Shown: positions 1-9,059, numbered from the stretch's first letter. The stretch: DNA of 50,472 nt from Bacteroidales bacterium (GCA_021738565.1 JAIPBT010000030.1:1-50472); one strand, 5' to 3'. Notes: generated by a model not told the origin, from the letters alone. Numbers and translations are program-made.

Positions 1-72
1 GAAACCCTCATACACTATCGTTCGCAAAAGATAATGAAAATAACATGAGGGTTCCATGGTATCAATATCGAA
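1..72 (+). repeat. Dispersed 72-bp repeat, copy 1
   Basis: About 92% identical (6 differences in 71 bases by eye) to the reverse complement of 37156-37227. It holds an inverted repeat, ACCCTCAT near its left end and ATGAGGGT at 45-52, so an RNA copy could fold into a stem with a loop of about 35 bases. It may extend left of the window. Function unknown. Confidence 0.85.
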
Positions 73-101
73 ATTGTCAAATTTTTGAGTTTTTAATTGT
101 C

Positions 102-118
102 TGAAATACAAATGCTTA
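102..118 (-). promoter_or_regulatory. Promoter-like motif facing left
   Basis: On the minus strand this reads TTAAGCATTTGTATTTCA. It resembles the Bacteroidetes -7 box (TAnnTTTG) followed by TATTTCA. Nearly the same string is at 50095-50111 on the plus strand and a looser one at 16413-16431. It would drive a gene left of the window. This is read from pattern only. Confidence 0.3.
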
Positions 119-209
119 ACTAAATTATTTTCTAATGAATACAGATGTTTAAATAAAGTAGGGCAGAACCTGATAAGAGGATACTGCAAATCCGTTGCAC
201 AAAAATGAT

Positions 210-1277
210 TTATCTGAATATCTTTCTCAGGTCGAGTTCACGCTGGTATTCGGAAGCATTCCTGTTGTGCTGCTGAAGGGTACGTGCAAAAGCATGCCGC
301 CCGCTAAAATCCGCCTTTGCACACATATAGATGTAATTGTGTTTTTCATAATTCAATACACCATCAATTGCAGAAATGGAGGGCATCATAATTGGACCCG
401 GGGGCAATCCTGAATGTCTGTAAGTATTATACGGGGATTCCACCTGTTTGTATTCATAAAGTACCCTTGTTATGGTCCAGTCGTTTAATGCAAATTTCAA
501 AGTAGGACAGGATTGCAACGCCATCCCCCTATTTATCCTGTTCATGTAAACCCCGGCAACACGCTCATTTTCAGAATCGATCAGTGTCTCTTCATCCACA
601 AGTGAAGCAAGCGTGGAGACCTCCACCCGGGATAATTTCAAAGCTCCCAGTCGATCATCCCTTTCTTCCCAGAATTTTTCGTATTCCAGGGCCATGCGGT
701 CCGTAAAATCCATTGGTGAACTGGTCCAGTACATTTCGTAGGTATTGGGAATGAACATTGCCATGAAAGTCTCTTTCGTAAAACCATATTTTAAAGGAAG
801 TTCAGGATCTGCTAAATGAGACAGCAACTCCAGTGAGTCAGGTTCTATATAACGCGACACCTTCCCTGCAAGCTGACCAAAGGTCCTGTGGTTGTTAAAA
901 ATTACCATAACCGGTTCCTGGTTTCCTGAACGCAGCATATTCACAAGTTCATTGTTACTCATGCCATCTGATATCCTGTATCTTCCGGGTTTGACATTGT
1001 CGCTGTATCCCTTTTTTTCCGCAACCCATTTAAAAGATTTCTGGTCGGAAAGCACATGAAGGGAATCCATCATATTGGATACCTCATCGAACGTGCTTCC
1101 AGATTGAATATACAGGAATGTATGTCCTTCCGCTACTTCGACATTTTCACTGAATACGCTCTGGTATTTATTGAAAACAATGATCACAGTTACCATTACA
1201 CCAACAAACACCAGTAACAGTGACAGGCGGACATACCTGCCGGCTCCCCCCGATCTTCTTCTTGAAAGTATTACCAT
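210..1277 (-). CDS. mltG: Endolytic murein transglycosylase MltG
   Basis: MltG cuts nascent glycan strands at the inner membrane and limits peptidoglycan chain length. The 355-residue product has a basic N-terminus, one membrane segment at about residues 16-35, and a YceG-like periplasmic domain. The family signature is at about 221-260 (ASLVDEET, then AGVYMNRI and LQSCPT). The first acidic residue of the usual ExET motif is Asp (D228) instead of Glu; the second, E230, is kept. Length and domain order are normal for the family. The ATG start follows a good -7 box at 1298-1305. The gene stands alone and diverges from mgsA. Identification is firm; which acidic residue is catalytic is not decided here. 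Confidence 0.93.
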   Translation of the reverse strand: MVILSRRRSGGAGRYVRLSLLLVFVGVMVTVIIVFNKYQSVFSENVEVAEGHTFLYIQSGSTFDEVSNMMDSLHVLSDQKSFKWVAEKKGYSDNVKPGRYRISDGMSNNELVNMLRSGNQEPVMVIFNNHRTFGQLAGKVSRYIEPDSLELLSHLADPELPLKYGFTKETFMAMFIPNTYEMYWTSSPMDFTDRMALEYEKFWEERDDRLGALKLSRVEVSTLASLVDEETLIDSENERVAGVYMNRINRGMALQSCPTLKFALNDWTITRVLYEYKQVESPYNTYRHSGLPPGPIMMPSISAIDGVLNYEKHNYIYMCAKADFSGRHAFARTLQQHNRNASEYQRELDLRKIFR

Positions 1278-1297
1278 TTCTCTCTTTTACTGAAATA

Positions 1298-1305
1298 CAA
1301 AAATA
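1298..1305 (-). promoter_or_regulatory. Putative -7 promoter box for mltG
   Basis: The minus strand reads TATTTTTG, an exact match to the Bacteroidetes TAnnTTTG box, about 20 bases upstream of the mltG ATG. No clear -33 TTTG element is seen at the expected distance. Confidence 0.4.
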
Positions 1306-1438
1306 AGATATATATGTATAAAATGTATTTACATCCTATGCAAATGCTAATATTGTTTGTGATAGAGCATATAATTTTATTTTTATGATCTGTTTATTTT
1401 AAATATGACATATTTTTACTGCTGAAGTTCATTCAATA

Positions 1439-1912
1439 ATGATCATTAATAACTCACCAATGAATCAAATAAAAAAAATTGCCCTGGTGGCGCATGACAA
1501 CAGAAAAGAGGACCTTAAAACCTGGGTTGAATATAACTGGTCGAAACTTCACCATCATGAAATGTATTGTACCGGAACCACAGGCTTGATGATCGAAGAG
1601 GCATTGAAGAAAAAGTCAAGCCTGCCCCTGCAGATCACTAAATTGAAATCCGGTCCGCTTGGGGGTGATCAGCAACTGGGCGCATTGATCGCCGAGGGTA
1701 AAATCGACATTATGATCTTTTTCTGGGATCCAATGCAGCCTCAGCCACATGATGTGGACGTAAAAGCACTGTTAAGAATAACGGTATTGTACAATGTGCC
1801 CACGGCCTGTAACAGATCGAGTGCGGATTTTATGATCGATTCAGTCCATTTTCAGCAGGAATACAAACCGATACTTAAGGATTACAGCACATACATCAAC
1901 AGGAAGTTCTGA
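1439..1912 (+). CDS. mgsA: Methylglyoxal synthase
   Basis: Converts dihydroxyacetone phosphate to methylglyoxal and phosphate, a cytosolic bypass of lower glycolysis used when sugar phosphates build up. The 157-residue protein carries the family signature SGPLGGDQQLGALIAEG and then FFWDP followed by PHDVDVKALLR, the segments holding the catalytic Asp and the His-Asp pair. A second Met at residue 8 (MNQIKKIALVAHDN) is also a plausible start; no strong ribosome site separates the two. The gene stands alone between two divergently arranged neighbours. The match to the family is full length. Confidence 0.95.
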   Translation: MIINNSPMNQIKKIALVAHDNRKEDLKTWVEYNWSKLHHHEMYCTGTTGLMIEEALKKKSSLPLQITKLKSGPLGGDQQLGALIAEGKIDIMIFFWDPMQPQPHDVDVKALLRITVLYNVPTACNRSSADFMIDSVHFQQEYKPILKDYSTYINRKF

Positions 1913-1938
1913 TTCCTTTCGCGATATTGGATGTAAAC

Positions 1939-3132
1939 CTATGACAATGCAGCCAATGCATTCTTTAACCTTTGCATGGCCTTCTCGAGGTTTTCATCAG
2001 AATTGGCGTATGATATCCTTACACACCCCTCTGCTCCAAAAGCCGATCCCGGTACCGTGGCAATATGACCTTCTTCAAGTAAATAGAGGCACAGGTCCAT
2101 TGAATTCTCAATTTTTCTTTCACCTGCAGCGGTTCCGAAATAGTGACTGAAATCCGGGAATACATAAAATGCTCCACCAGGCGTGGGACACTTCACCCCT
2201 TCTATATCAGAGAGATGCTTCAGAACAAGGTCCCTTCTGCGCCTGAAGGCAGTATTCATCTCCTTCAGACAGGATTGATCGCCTGTAAGCGCTGCCAGTG
2301 CCGCCATCATAGAAACCGAAGTGGCTCCGGATGTAACCTGTCCCTGCAGTTTTGTACAGGCTTTAGCCAACCACTCCGGACCTGCCATAAAACCGATCCG
2401 GTAACCTGTCATTGCGTAGGCTTTTGAAACTCCGTTTATTACGATGACCCGATCACGAATATTTTCAAATTGAGCGATACTCTCATGCCCTCCGATAAAA
2501 TTAATATGCTCATATATTTCATCAGCGATCACATAAATATCTTCATGTTCTGCAAGTACATCCGCCATTGCTTGTAGCTCTTCCCTGGTATAAACACTTC
2601 CCGTGGGATTTGAAGGTGAACATAAAAGAAGTGCCCTGGTCTTTGAAGTAATTGCATCCCGGAGCTGAGCGGGGGTCATTTTGAATTCATTTTCAAGGGT
2701 GGTTGAAATGATTACATTCCTGCCCTCGGCCAGTTTGACCTGCTCAGCGTAACTCACCCAGTACGGAGCCGGGATGATCACTTCCTCACCTTTCTCTATC
2801 AAACACTCAATAACATTTGCCAAAGCGTGCTTCGCACCGGTACTAACCACGATCTGTGCCGGTGAATAATCAAGTCCGTTATCTCTTTTCAACTTGTCCA
2901 CTATTGCCTGCCGCAATTTGGGATATCCGGGCACAGGAGCATAGAAAGAAAAATTATCATCCACCGCTTTCTTTGCGGCCTCTTTAATGTGATCAGGTGT
3001 AAAGAAGTCGGGTTCTCCAACACTGAGATTGATAATATCTATCCCCTTTTCTTTAAGGTCCCTGCCTTTTTGATTCATGGCAATGGTTGCTGAAGGCGAT
3101 AAGGCTTTGATCCTGGATGATACGTTTTCCAT
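1939..3132 (-). CDS. Pyridoxal-phosphate aminotransferase, aspartate type (class I)
   Basis: A fold-type I aminotransferase of 397 residues, closest in pattern to the prokaryotic aspartate aminotransferases (family I-gamma). Visible hallmarks are SPSNPTG with the PLP-contacting Asn175, ADEIYE at about 203-208, and NGVSKAYAMTGYRIGF with Lys237 as the likely PLP-binding lysine. The substrate is probably aspartate or another dicarboxylate paired with 2-oxoglutarate, but related enzymes accept aromatic amino acids, so specificity is inferred. It converges on mgsA with only about 26 bases between stop codons. ATG start at 3132. Confidence 0.9.
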   Translation of the reverse strand: MENVSSRIKALSPSATIAMNQKGRDLKEKGIDIINLSVGEPDFFTPDHIKEAAKKAVDDNFSFYAPVPGYPKLRQAIVDKLKRDNGLDYSPAQIVVSTGAKHALANVIECLIEKGEEVIIPAPYWVSYAEQVKLAEGRNVIISTTLENEFKMTPAQLRDAITSKTRALLLCSPSNPTGSVYTREELQAMADVLAEHEDIYVIADEIYEHINFIGGHESIAQFENIRDRVIVINGVSKAYAMTGYRIGFMAGPEWLAKACTKLQGQVTSGATSVSMMAALAALTGDQSCLKEMNTAFRRRRDLVLKHLSDIEGVKCPTPGGAFYVFPDFSHYFGTAAGERKIENSMDLCLYLLEEGHIATVPGSAFGAEGCVRISYANSDENLEKAMQRLKNALAALS

Positions 3133-3238
3133 AATGATAAAATTTTATGATTCAGAAATATGTTTGATATCGTAAAAATACTGTTTTAATTATAAATTCA
3201 TTAATATTGTATAGAACTACTTTCGAAAATTAATTAAC

Positions 3239-3766
3239 ATGGAAGTTTTGCTTGATATACTGAAATATACCATCCCTGCGCTTGTAGTGTTTTTGACTGT
3301 ATATTTCTTTCTCAGGTCATGGTTGAAGCAGGAAGATCGCCGAAGAAGGCACGAATTCAATATGCATATCCAGGATGAACTTCTGCCCATAAGGTTACAG
3401 GCATATGAACGCATTATCTTATTTATGGAGCGGATCGCTCCTGAATCCATTCTTTTGAGATTGAACAAGAAAGGAATGAATGCTGCTCAACTGCAGGCTG
3501 AACTACAGAGCACGATCAGACATGAGTATGACCACAACCTTACGCAGCAGACTTATGTTAGCACTGAGGCATGGCAACATGTACAGGTAGCCAAAAACCT
3601 TATACTAAAGATCATAAATGATTCCGCGGAGCAATTGAAAGAAAATGCAAGCGGAGCAACACTGGGAAAATTGATACTTGAAAATATTATGGAATTGAAA
3701 ACACCTCCTTCCCAGGCTGCAATTGAATTCCTGAAAAAGGAGGTGAATGAACTTTTCCTGAGTTAA
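3239..3766 (+). CDS. Membrane-anchored protein of unknown function
   Basis: A 175-residue protein with one N-terminal membrane segment (about residues 5-27), then RSWLKQEDRRRR and a mostly helical, charged cytoplasmic part. It resembles conserved Bacteroidetes proteins of unknown function (possibly the DUF7935 group; from memory, not searched). No catalytic motif is visible. It converges on htpG with one base between stop codons, so it is not in an operon with it. Confidence 0.75.
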   Translation: MEVLLDILKYTIPALVVFLTVYFFLRSWLKQEDRRRRHEFNMHIQDELLPIRLQAYERIILFMERIAPESILLRLNKKGMNAAQLQAELQSTIRHEYDHNLTQQTYVSTEAWQHVQVAKNLILKIINDSAEQLKENASGATLGKLILENIMELKTPPSQAAIEFLKKEVNELFLS

Positions 3767-3767
3767 T

Positions 3768-5816
3768 CTACCTGATCATCTCTACACTGCGCTTTACAAA
3801 CCTGGCGAGGTCCTCGCCCTTCAGCATATTATTGGCAAGCAAAGCAAGATCGATCAACTGCTTGACCAGCTTATCGCTTTTACCATGTTTTTTAAGTTTT
3901 TCAATGCGCTGATTTTCAAGCTTGTCAATTTCCTTATTCAGCTCTTCCAGTTTGTCTTTTTCCGCCTGCGCTACCTCCTCATCCTTTTTGCCGTCAATGG
4001 CTTTCTGGAGTGCATCGCGTTCCTTGCTTATTTTGTTCTTGCCCTCCCTGAGCTCTCCAACCTGTTTGCCAAGCTTTTTATCAGTTTTTTCCAGGATCCT
4101 GATAACAAGCGGATGGTCTGCATTAACGATAAGGTTGTATGAGTCGGGCATGGCGCCATAGAAAGCTGCACCACCACCCAATTCAGACATGTCTTTCATC
4201 CGCCGCATGAATTCACTCTGCGTAATAACAACGGGCTGAGCACCCTCTCCCATTGACTCAAAGCTTACTATGAAGTTTTCGCTTTTCTCCAATTGTGACT
4301 GGAATATCGGGGTAAGGTCTGCTTTTTGCTCTGCACTTAAGTTATCCCTGGCAGTATCATCTTTCGGGATAAGTTTTTCAACGGTATCAGAATCCACCCT
4401 TGCAAACCTGGAATCCTTGAGTTTTGTTTCGATGTGATTCACAAAATGCACATCAAGCTGACCGTCAAAAATCAAAACATCATACCCTTTGGCCTTTGCA
4501 GATTCAATATAACTGTATTGCTGGTTCTTATCAGTTGCATAAAGGTATACCAACTGCTTGTCCTTATCGGTCTGCTCTCCCTTGATGAGTTTTTCATATT
4601 CATCGAAGGTAAAATACTTTCCATCTGTATTCTTTAGAAGTGCAAACTTAGCTGCACGTTCATAAAATTTTTCTTCAGTGATCATTCCGTAGTGAATGAA
4701 CAATTTGAGGTCATCCCACTTTTTTTCAAACTGCGCCCTGTCGTTTTTAAATATCTCCTCAAGTTTATCAGCAACCTTTTTCATAATGTGCGAAGAGATC
4801 TTCTTGACATTGGAATCACTTTGGAGGTAGCTGCGGGACACATTCAGGGGAATATCAGGCGAATCCAGGACTCCGTGTAAAAGGGTCAGGAATTCAGGTA
4901 CGATATCCTCAACCGAATCTGTAATGAACACCTGGTTGGAGTATAGCTGTATCTTATTTTTCTGAACTTCAACATTGTTCTTTATCATCGGAAAATAAAG
5001 GATGCCGGTCAGATTAAAAGGATAATCCACATTCAAATGAATGTTGAACAAAGGTTCGTCAGCTACCGGGTACAGCTTTCTGTAAAATTCAAGGTAATCC
5101 TCTTCCTTCACCTCTGCAGGAGGTATCGTCCACAAGGGTTTCGTCTCATTGATGATGTTATCCTTGTCCGTTTCTACCTCTTTTCCGTCTTTCCAGTCCT
5201 TTTCCTTTCCAAATGCAATTTCTATTGGCAGGAAACGGCAGTATTTATTCAATATTTCATTGATCCTTGACTCTTCCAGGAATTCTGCAGAATCATCGTC
5301 AAGATAAAGGATCACGTCAGTACCTCTTCTTTCACGACTGGTCTCTTCCAGAGAAAATTCAGGACTTCCGTCACAGCTCCATTTGTGGGCCTTTTCATCC
5401 TCTTTCCACGACTGAGTAATCAATTCCACCCTATCGGCAACCATAAAGGTTGAGTAGAATCCGAGTCCGAAATGTCCAATGATCGCATTGCTTTCATTTT
5501 TGTATTTTTCCATAAATTCTTCCGCACTGGAAAATGCGATCTCGTTGATATATTTTTCAATCTCCGCCGGGGTCATTCCAATACCTGCATCCGAAACAGT
5601 TATGGTTTTTTTATTCTTATCCACATTGATCCTTATTGTCAGATCCCCCAATTCCCCTTTATAATCGCCAACAGAAGCCAGCGTTTTCAGCTTCTGGGTT
5701 GCATCCACGGCATTGGATACAAGTTCGCGCAAAAATATTTCATGATCAGAGTAAAGGAATTTCTTAATTATCGGGAAGATGTTCTCTGTTGTAACGTTGA
5801 TTTTTCCTTTCTGCAT
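3768..5816 (-). CDS. htpG: Molecular chaperone HtpG (Hsp90)
   Basis: The bacterial Hsp90: an ATP-driven cytosolic dimer that helps fold and protect proteins under stress. The 682-residue product shows the GHKL ATPase motifs in order: LVSNAVDA near the N-terminus, DAGIGM, then GHFGLGFYS; the middle domain and the C-terminal dimerisation domain follow at normal length. Start choice: an upstream in-frame TTG at 5858 would lie inside the -12 element of a sigma-54 promoter (5854-5869), so the ATG at 5816, about 27 bases after the predicted transcript start, is the real start. It is a single-gene unit. The lysine- and glutamate-rich stretch near residues 590-640 is normal for the family. Confidence 0.96.
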   Translation of the reverse strand: MQKGKINVTTENIFPIIKKFLYSDHEIFLRELVSNAVDATQKLKTLASVGDYKGELGDLTIRINVDKNKKTITVSDAGIGMTPAEIEKYINEIAFSSAEEFMEKYKNESNAIIGHFGLGFYSTFMVADRVELITQSWKEDEKAHKWSCDGSPEFSLEETSRERRGTDVILYLDDDSAEFLEESRINEILNKYCRFLPIEIAFGKEKDWKDGKEVETDKDNIINETKPLWTIPPAEVKEEDYLEFYRKLYPVADEPLFNIHLNVDYPFNLTGILYFPMIKNNVEVQKNKIQLYSNQVFITDSVEDIVPEFLTLLHGVLDSPDIPLNVSRSYLQSDSNVKKISSHIMKKVADKLEEIFKNDRAQFEKKWDDLKLFIHYGMITEEKFYERAAKFALLKNTDGKYFTFDEYEKLIKGEQTDKDKQLVYLYATDKNQQYSYIESAKAKGYDVLIFDGQLDVHFVNHIETKLKDSRFARVDSDTVEKLIPKDDTARDNLSAEQKADLTPIFQSQLEKSENFIVSFESMGEGAQPVVITQSEFMRRMKDMSELGGGAAFYGAMPDSYNLIVNADHPLVIRILEKTDKKLGKQVGELREGKNKISKERDALQKAIDGKKDEEVAQAEKDKLEELNKEIDKLENQRIEKLKKHGKSDKLVKQLIDLALLANNMLKGEDLARFVKRSVEMIR

Positions 5817-5853
5817 TGTATTTATTTTTTTAATTTCTTTCCGTGGTATTTTT

Positions 5854-5869
5854 AGCAAACCGGGTGCCA
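5854..5869 (-). promoter_or_regulatory. Sigma-54 (RpoN) promoter upstream of htpG
   Basis: The minus strand reads TGGCACCCGGTTTGCT, a full match to TGGCACN5TTGCW with GG and GC ten bases apart. The expected transcript start is near 5843, giving a leader of about 27 bases before the htpG ATG. A 5-bp palindrome, CTGAC-N5-GTCAG at 5881-5895, lies just upstream and could bind a regulator. Confidence 0.7.
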
Positions 5870-5880
5870 GAGAAAAATAT

Positions 5881-5895
5881 CTGACAAAGCGTCAG
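5881..5895. promoter_or_regulatory. Palindrome upstream of htpG promoter
   Basis: CTGAC-aaagc-GTCAG is a perfect 5+5 inverted repeat starting 12 bases upstream of the -24 element of the htpG sigma-54 promoter. It could be an operator or activator site. An activator site that close would be unusual, since enhancer sites generally lie farther away. Confidence 0.3.
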
Positions 5896-5998
5896 AAAGT
5901 ATTGCTCACATAGAAAAAGTGGCAGTATACATGTCACACCTGCCTGGTTCTTTATTAATAACAGGTAAAATATTAATAAGAAAAGTTCTGCAGGATTA

Positions 5999-6052
5999 AA
6001 GTATCTGAAAGAAAACTCGCCATATTAGTCAGTGTTTTCTTGCAAGCACCAA
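5999..6052. mobile_element. MITE-like element, short decayed copy
   Basis: Shares CTGAAAGAAAACTC with the left end, and TTTTCTTGCAAGCAC with the right end, of the full copy at 45192-45364; the middle hairpin is missing. TTAA is at 5996-5999 and TTAC at 6053-6056, which fits a TTAA target duplication with one change. Its right end (CACCA, 6047-6051) is one base from the TAA stop codon of the minus-strand gene at 6053. Confidence 0.6.
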
Positions 6053-6883
6053 TTACTTGTTTCTTGCATCCACATCTTCTTCAAGTACCCAAACGCCATC
6101 CACAAAACGGAGTCCGTCATAGGAACCATCAGGACCGTAAAACTGGTGTAAACCTTCGTAAATGGGATGCATTGGCACCAGGTGATCAAAAACGATCATA
6201 TCCAGGTCCTTGTTGTACCTTAAAGAAGCAGTTATATCTGATGAATATTCCAGTACCATTCGATCTTTGGTTTGCCCTCCGCCCATGATGCATTCACTGA
6301 TAAAGGCCGGTTCCCCCCTTTTCAGGGTGATCACTTCGATGGATTTCATAGTTGTTTGCGTATCATTCATATCCAATCCAAGCAATGTGTAATAGGTCCT
6401 TCTTCTTTCGTGGTTTGTTACAACGTCATAATAGACCTTCCCATGCCAGTCGTTCAGTCTCTGGGGATATTCTTCACCTTTTATATTGCTGCTGGTGCCG
6501 GGAATGAGTTTATATGTTTCTGCATCATTTCTCCTGTTGCGAACCTGTATGATTGCAGAATAGAGATACTCATCATAGTTTTTCATATAGAACCAGGAAA
6601 AGATCTTTATTACACCATCATCAGATTTAATTCTCCCGATCTTATCCAGTTTCTCCCAGCGATGATCAAAAGACCCGGGAAGGTTCAATGCCAGTTCAAA
6701 AACGCTGTCTATTTTGTGGAAGAGCATTGATTGATCTTCCCGGGCATTGCGATCATACAATTGATCAAACATGTCTTTCAATATAGCCTCTGCCTTAATG
6801 ATTTCAATGTATCCGTTTCCCTGCTGCGATAAAACAGGAAGCATAATCAAGGTAAGGAAACAAACGGTTACAATTTTTTTCAT
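6053..6883 (-). CDS. Secreted protein of unknown function
   Basis: A 276-residue protein with a clear signal peptide (MKKIVTVCFLTLIMLPVLSQ). The remainder is soluble and mixed alpha/beta, with no motif I recognise; the C-terminal part ends in a beta-rich FYGPDGSYDGLRFVDGVWV. A TTG three bases upstream is in frame, but the ATG at 6883 begins an ordinary signal peptide and is preferred. The closest upstream gene on this strand is the class III aminotransferase 41 bases away, so the two may be cotranscribed. The stop codon lies one base from a MITE-like element. Confidence 0.8.
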   Translation of the reverse strand: MKKIVTVCFLTLIMLPVLSQQGNGYIEIIKAEAILKDMFDQLYDRNAREDQSMLFHKIDSVFELALNLPGSFDHRWEKLDKIGRIKSDDGVIKIFSWFYMKNYDEYLYSAIIQVRNRRNDAETYKLIPGTSSNIKGEEYPQRLNDWHGKVYYDVVTNHERRRTYYTLLGLDMNDTQTTMKSIEVITLKRGEPAFISECIMGGGQTKDRMVLEYSSDITASLRYNKDLDMIVFDHLVPMHPIYEGLHQFYGPDGSYDGLRFVDGVWVLEEDVDARNK

Positions 6884-6924
6884 CAACGCTTTTTAAGAAA
6901 ACGTATTATTAACGGCATTCTTGT

Positions 6925-8118
6925 TCAGATAAGGGATTCTTCAATTGCCTCAAGCAACAATCCAGCAGATAACCGAACCTCATCTTCCGTGATAACAAGG
7001 GGTGGCGCTATCCTGAATGCATTGTTACAAAATAGGAACTGATCGACGATGATCCCTTTATCAAAGATCTTTTTCATCAATATTTCCATAACAGCTCTTT
7101 CATTCATTACAACTGCAAGAAACAGTCCCTTCCCGCGAACATTCAGGATGCTTTCATGTCTCATCAAATCCCTGTACATCTCCCCCATTTCTTTGCCATG
7201 TTCAATCAGGCCATTCTGTTCAATAAATTCCTGTGCAGCAAGTCCCGCGGCACAACTTACAGGGTGACCGCCAAAGGTTGTTATATGTCCGAGCGGAGGA
7301 TCAAAAGTGAGGGTTTTCATGATGTTGTTGCTGCTAACAAAGGCTCCGAGAGGCATTCCTCCTCCAAAACTTTTCGCCAGGCAAAGGATGTCCGGCACTA
7401 TACCATAGTGTTCAAAGGCAAATAATTTTCCGGTTCGTCCGAATCCCGTTTGTATTTCATCCAGAATAAGCAGTGTACCTGTTTCATTGCATTTGCGTCG
7501 AAGAAGGGAGAGAAATTCGTTCTCAGGTTCTATGATACCCGCCTCTGCCTGAATGGGCTCAGCAACCACTGCTGCTGTTTTTTCAGTGATCAGGTCCAGG
7601 CCATCAGGATCATTAAAGGTGCCATGTCTGATCCCCGGCAGCAATGGCAAAAATCCAGACCTGAATTTATTATCTCCAAGGATACTAAGGGCTCCCGATG
7701 TACTTCCATGGTAAGCTTTTTCAAAAGCAACAATATCCGGCCGGCCCGTAAAACGCCTGGCAAGTTTCATTGCTCCTTCGATGGCTTCACTGCCTGAATT
7801 GACATAATACACATTATCAAGTTCAGCAGGCAAATGATCTGCAAGCCAACCGGCATATCCTGCCTGCGGCGATTGGATGAATTCCCCGTATACCATACAA
7901 TGCAGGTGCTTGTCAGCCTGTGACTTAACGGCATTGATCACAGCAGGATGTGCATGCCCCAGGTTCGAGACGGAAACACCTGAAACCAGGTCAATGTATT
8001 TTCTGCCATCGGCAGTGTGAAAATATATACCCTCAGCATGGTCAATCTCCAGCATTAAAGGGCTTCCGGAAGTTTGGCCGACATATCTCAAAAAAAGCTG
8101 CCGATTGGATAGGTTCAT
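6925..8118 (-). CDS. Class III aminotransferase (acetylornithine/GABA type)
   Basis: A 397-residue PLP enzyme of the ornithine, acetylornithine and 4-aminobutyrate transaminase class. It shows VNSGSEAIEGAMKLARR (cofactor phosphate cup), LILDEIQTGFGRTG with Asp220, and LAKSFGGGMPLGAF with Lys249 as the PLP lysine. The omega-amino substrate cannot be read from sequence; no arginine-synthesis genes are nearby, so argD is not assigned. Start ATG at 8118, 29 bases from the upstream LytTR regulator's stop codon, suggesting shared transcription with it. Confidence 0.88.
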   Translation of the reverse strand: MNLSNRQLFLRYVGQTSGSPLMLEIDHAEGIYFHTADGRKYIDLVSGVSVSNLGHAHPAVINAVKSQADKHLHCMVYGEFIQSPQAGYAGWLADHLPAELDNVYYVNSGSEAIEGAMKLARRFTGRPDIVAFEKAYHGSTSGALSILGDNKFRSGFLPLLPGIRHGTFNDPDGLDLITEKTAAVVAEPIQAEAGIIEPENEFLSLLRRKCNETGTLLILDEIQTGFGRTGKLFAFEHYGIVPDILCLAKSFGGGMPLGAFVSSNNIMKTLTFDPPLGHITTFGGHPVSCAAGLAAQEFIEQNGLIEHGKEMGEMYRDLMRHESILNVRGKGLFLAVVMNERAVMEILMKKIFDKGIIVDQFLFCNNAFRIAPPLVITEDEVRLSAGLLLEAIEESLI

Positions 8119-8147
8119 GAATGAAGCAAATACAAAAAACCGTTAAA

Positions 8148-8855
8148 TTATTTAATGATGAGGTTGATGTCCTTCATTAGTTTTTCCTTGTAGGATTTTC
8201 CGATAGGAATGGATTTGTTGGCTTCCTCTGTCTTTATCAGTACAGAGTTATCTTCAATCACCTCGATCCGGCTCGTATTGACTATATATGATCTATGGAC
8301 CCTGGTGAATTTCCTGGCAGGAAGTTTCTGCTCGATCGCTTTCATGGTGAAATGGATCGTATATTTATCTTTGAAAGTATTGAATATCACATAATTCTCA
8401 AGGGCCTCAATCCACAATATCTCATCATATTTCAGCCTGACCAGGGTTGAATTCTTTTTAATAAATATCTCATTCTCTCCTGCATCATTGCCAAACATCA
8501 TTTTACGCCTTTTCTCTGATTTTTCAATTGCCTGCAGGAATCTTTTATAGGTAACCGGCTTTAAAAGATAATCCGTTATATCATAATTATAGGAGTCCAA
8601 TGCATATTTGTCCTTGGAGGAGAAGATGATAACCTGGGGCGGATTCAATATGCTCTCAAGAAAATCGATTCCTGACATATCAGGCATCTCAATATCCAGA
8701 AATATCAGATCTACCTGTTCGCCCTTTTTAAAAATGTTAATACACGTAAGTGCATCTGAACAAGAGTGTTTTAGAATAAGTCCTTCTGTTTTATTAATGA
8801 ATTCTTCAAGTATTTTTCTTGAAAGAACATCATCATCAAGGATCATACAATTCAT
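8148..8855 (-). CDS. LytTR-family response regulator
   Basis: A 235-residue two-domain regulator. Residues 1-115 are a receiver domain with DDD at 7-9, the phosphorylated Asp54 in FLDIEMPDMSG, and the conserved Lys in LLKPV. Residues about 130-230 are a LytTR DNA-binding domain, recognisable by VRLKYDEILWIEALENYV and RVHRSYIVN. Its sensor kinase is not adjacent, which is common for this class in Bacteroidetes. The next gene downstream on the same strand is the class III aminotransferase. Target genes unknown. Confidence 0.92.
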   Translation of the reverse strand: MNCMILDDDVLSRKILEEFINKTEGLILKHSCSDALTCINIFKKGEQVDLIFLDIEMPDMSGIDFLESILNPPQVIIFSSKDKYALDSYNYDITDYLLKPVTYKRFLQAIEKSEKRRKMMFGNDAGENEIFIKKNSTLVRLKYDEILWIEALENYVIFNTFKDKYTIHFTMKAIEQKLPARKFTRVHRSYIVNTSRIEVIEDNSVLIKTEEANKSIPIGKSYKEKLMKDINLIIK

Positions 8856-9059
8856 ATAGATGCAATTTAATCAACACAATTTAGATACTAACCACAGAAT
8901 TAGCTCTATTAATCAAAGGTAATGAATATTATGGAACGATAACGAACTTTTTTAATCAAAAATCTCAAAAACGTACAATAATAAAAAAACAATCGATGCA
9001 ATGCCGCTTCGGAAGAAAATTTAGGATAACCTTTAACGGCGGTTGCGGCAAACAGGGGA

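Noticed and set aside
5472-5855. Open frame of 127 codons opposite the htpG N-terminal region
   Set aside because: It is a shadow of the well-supported htpG gene and has no family features.
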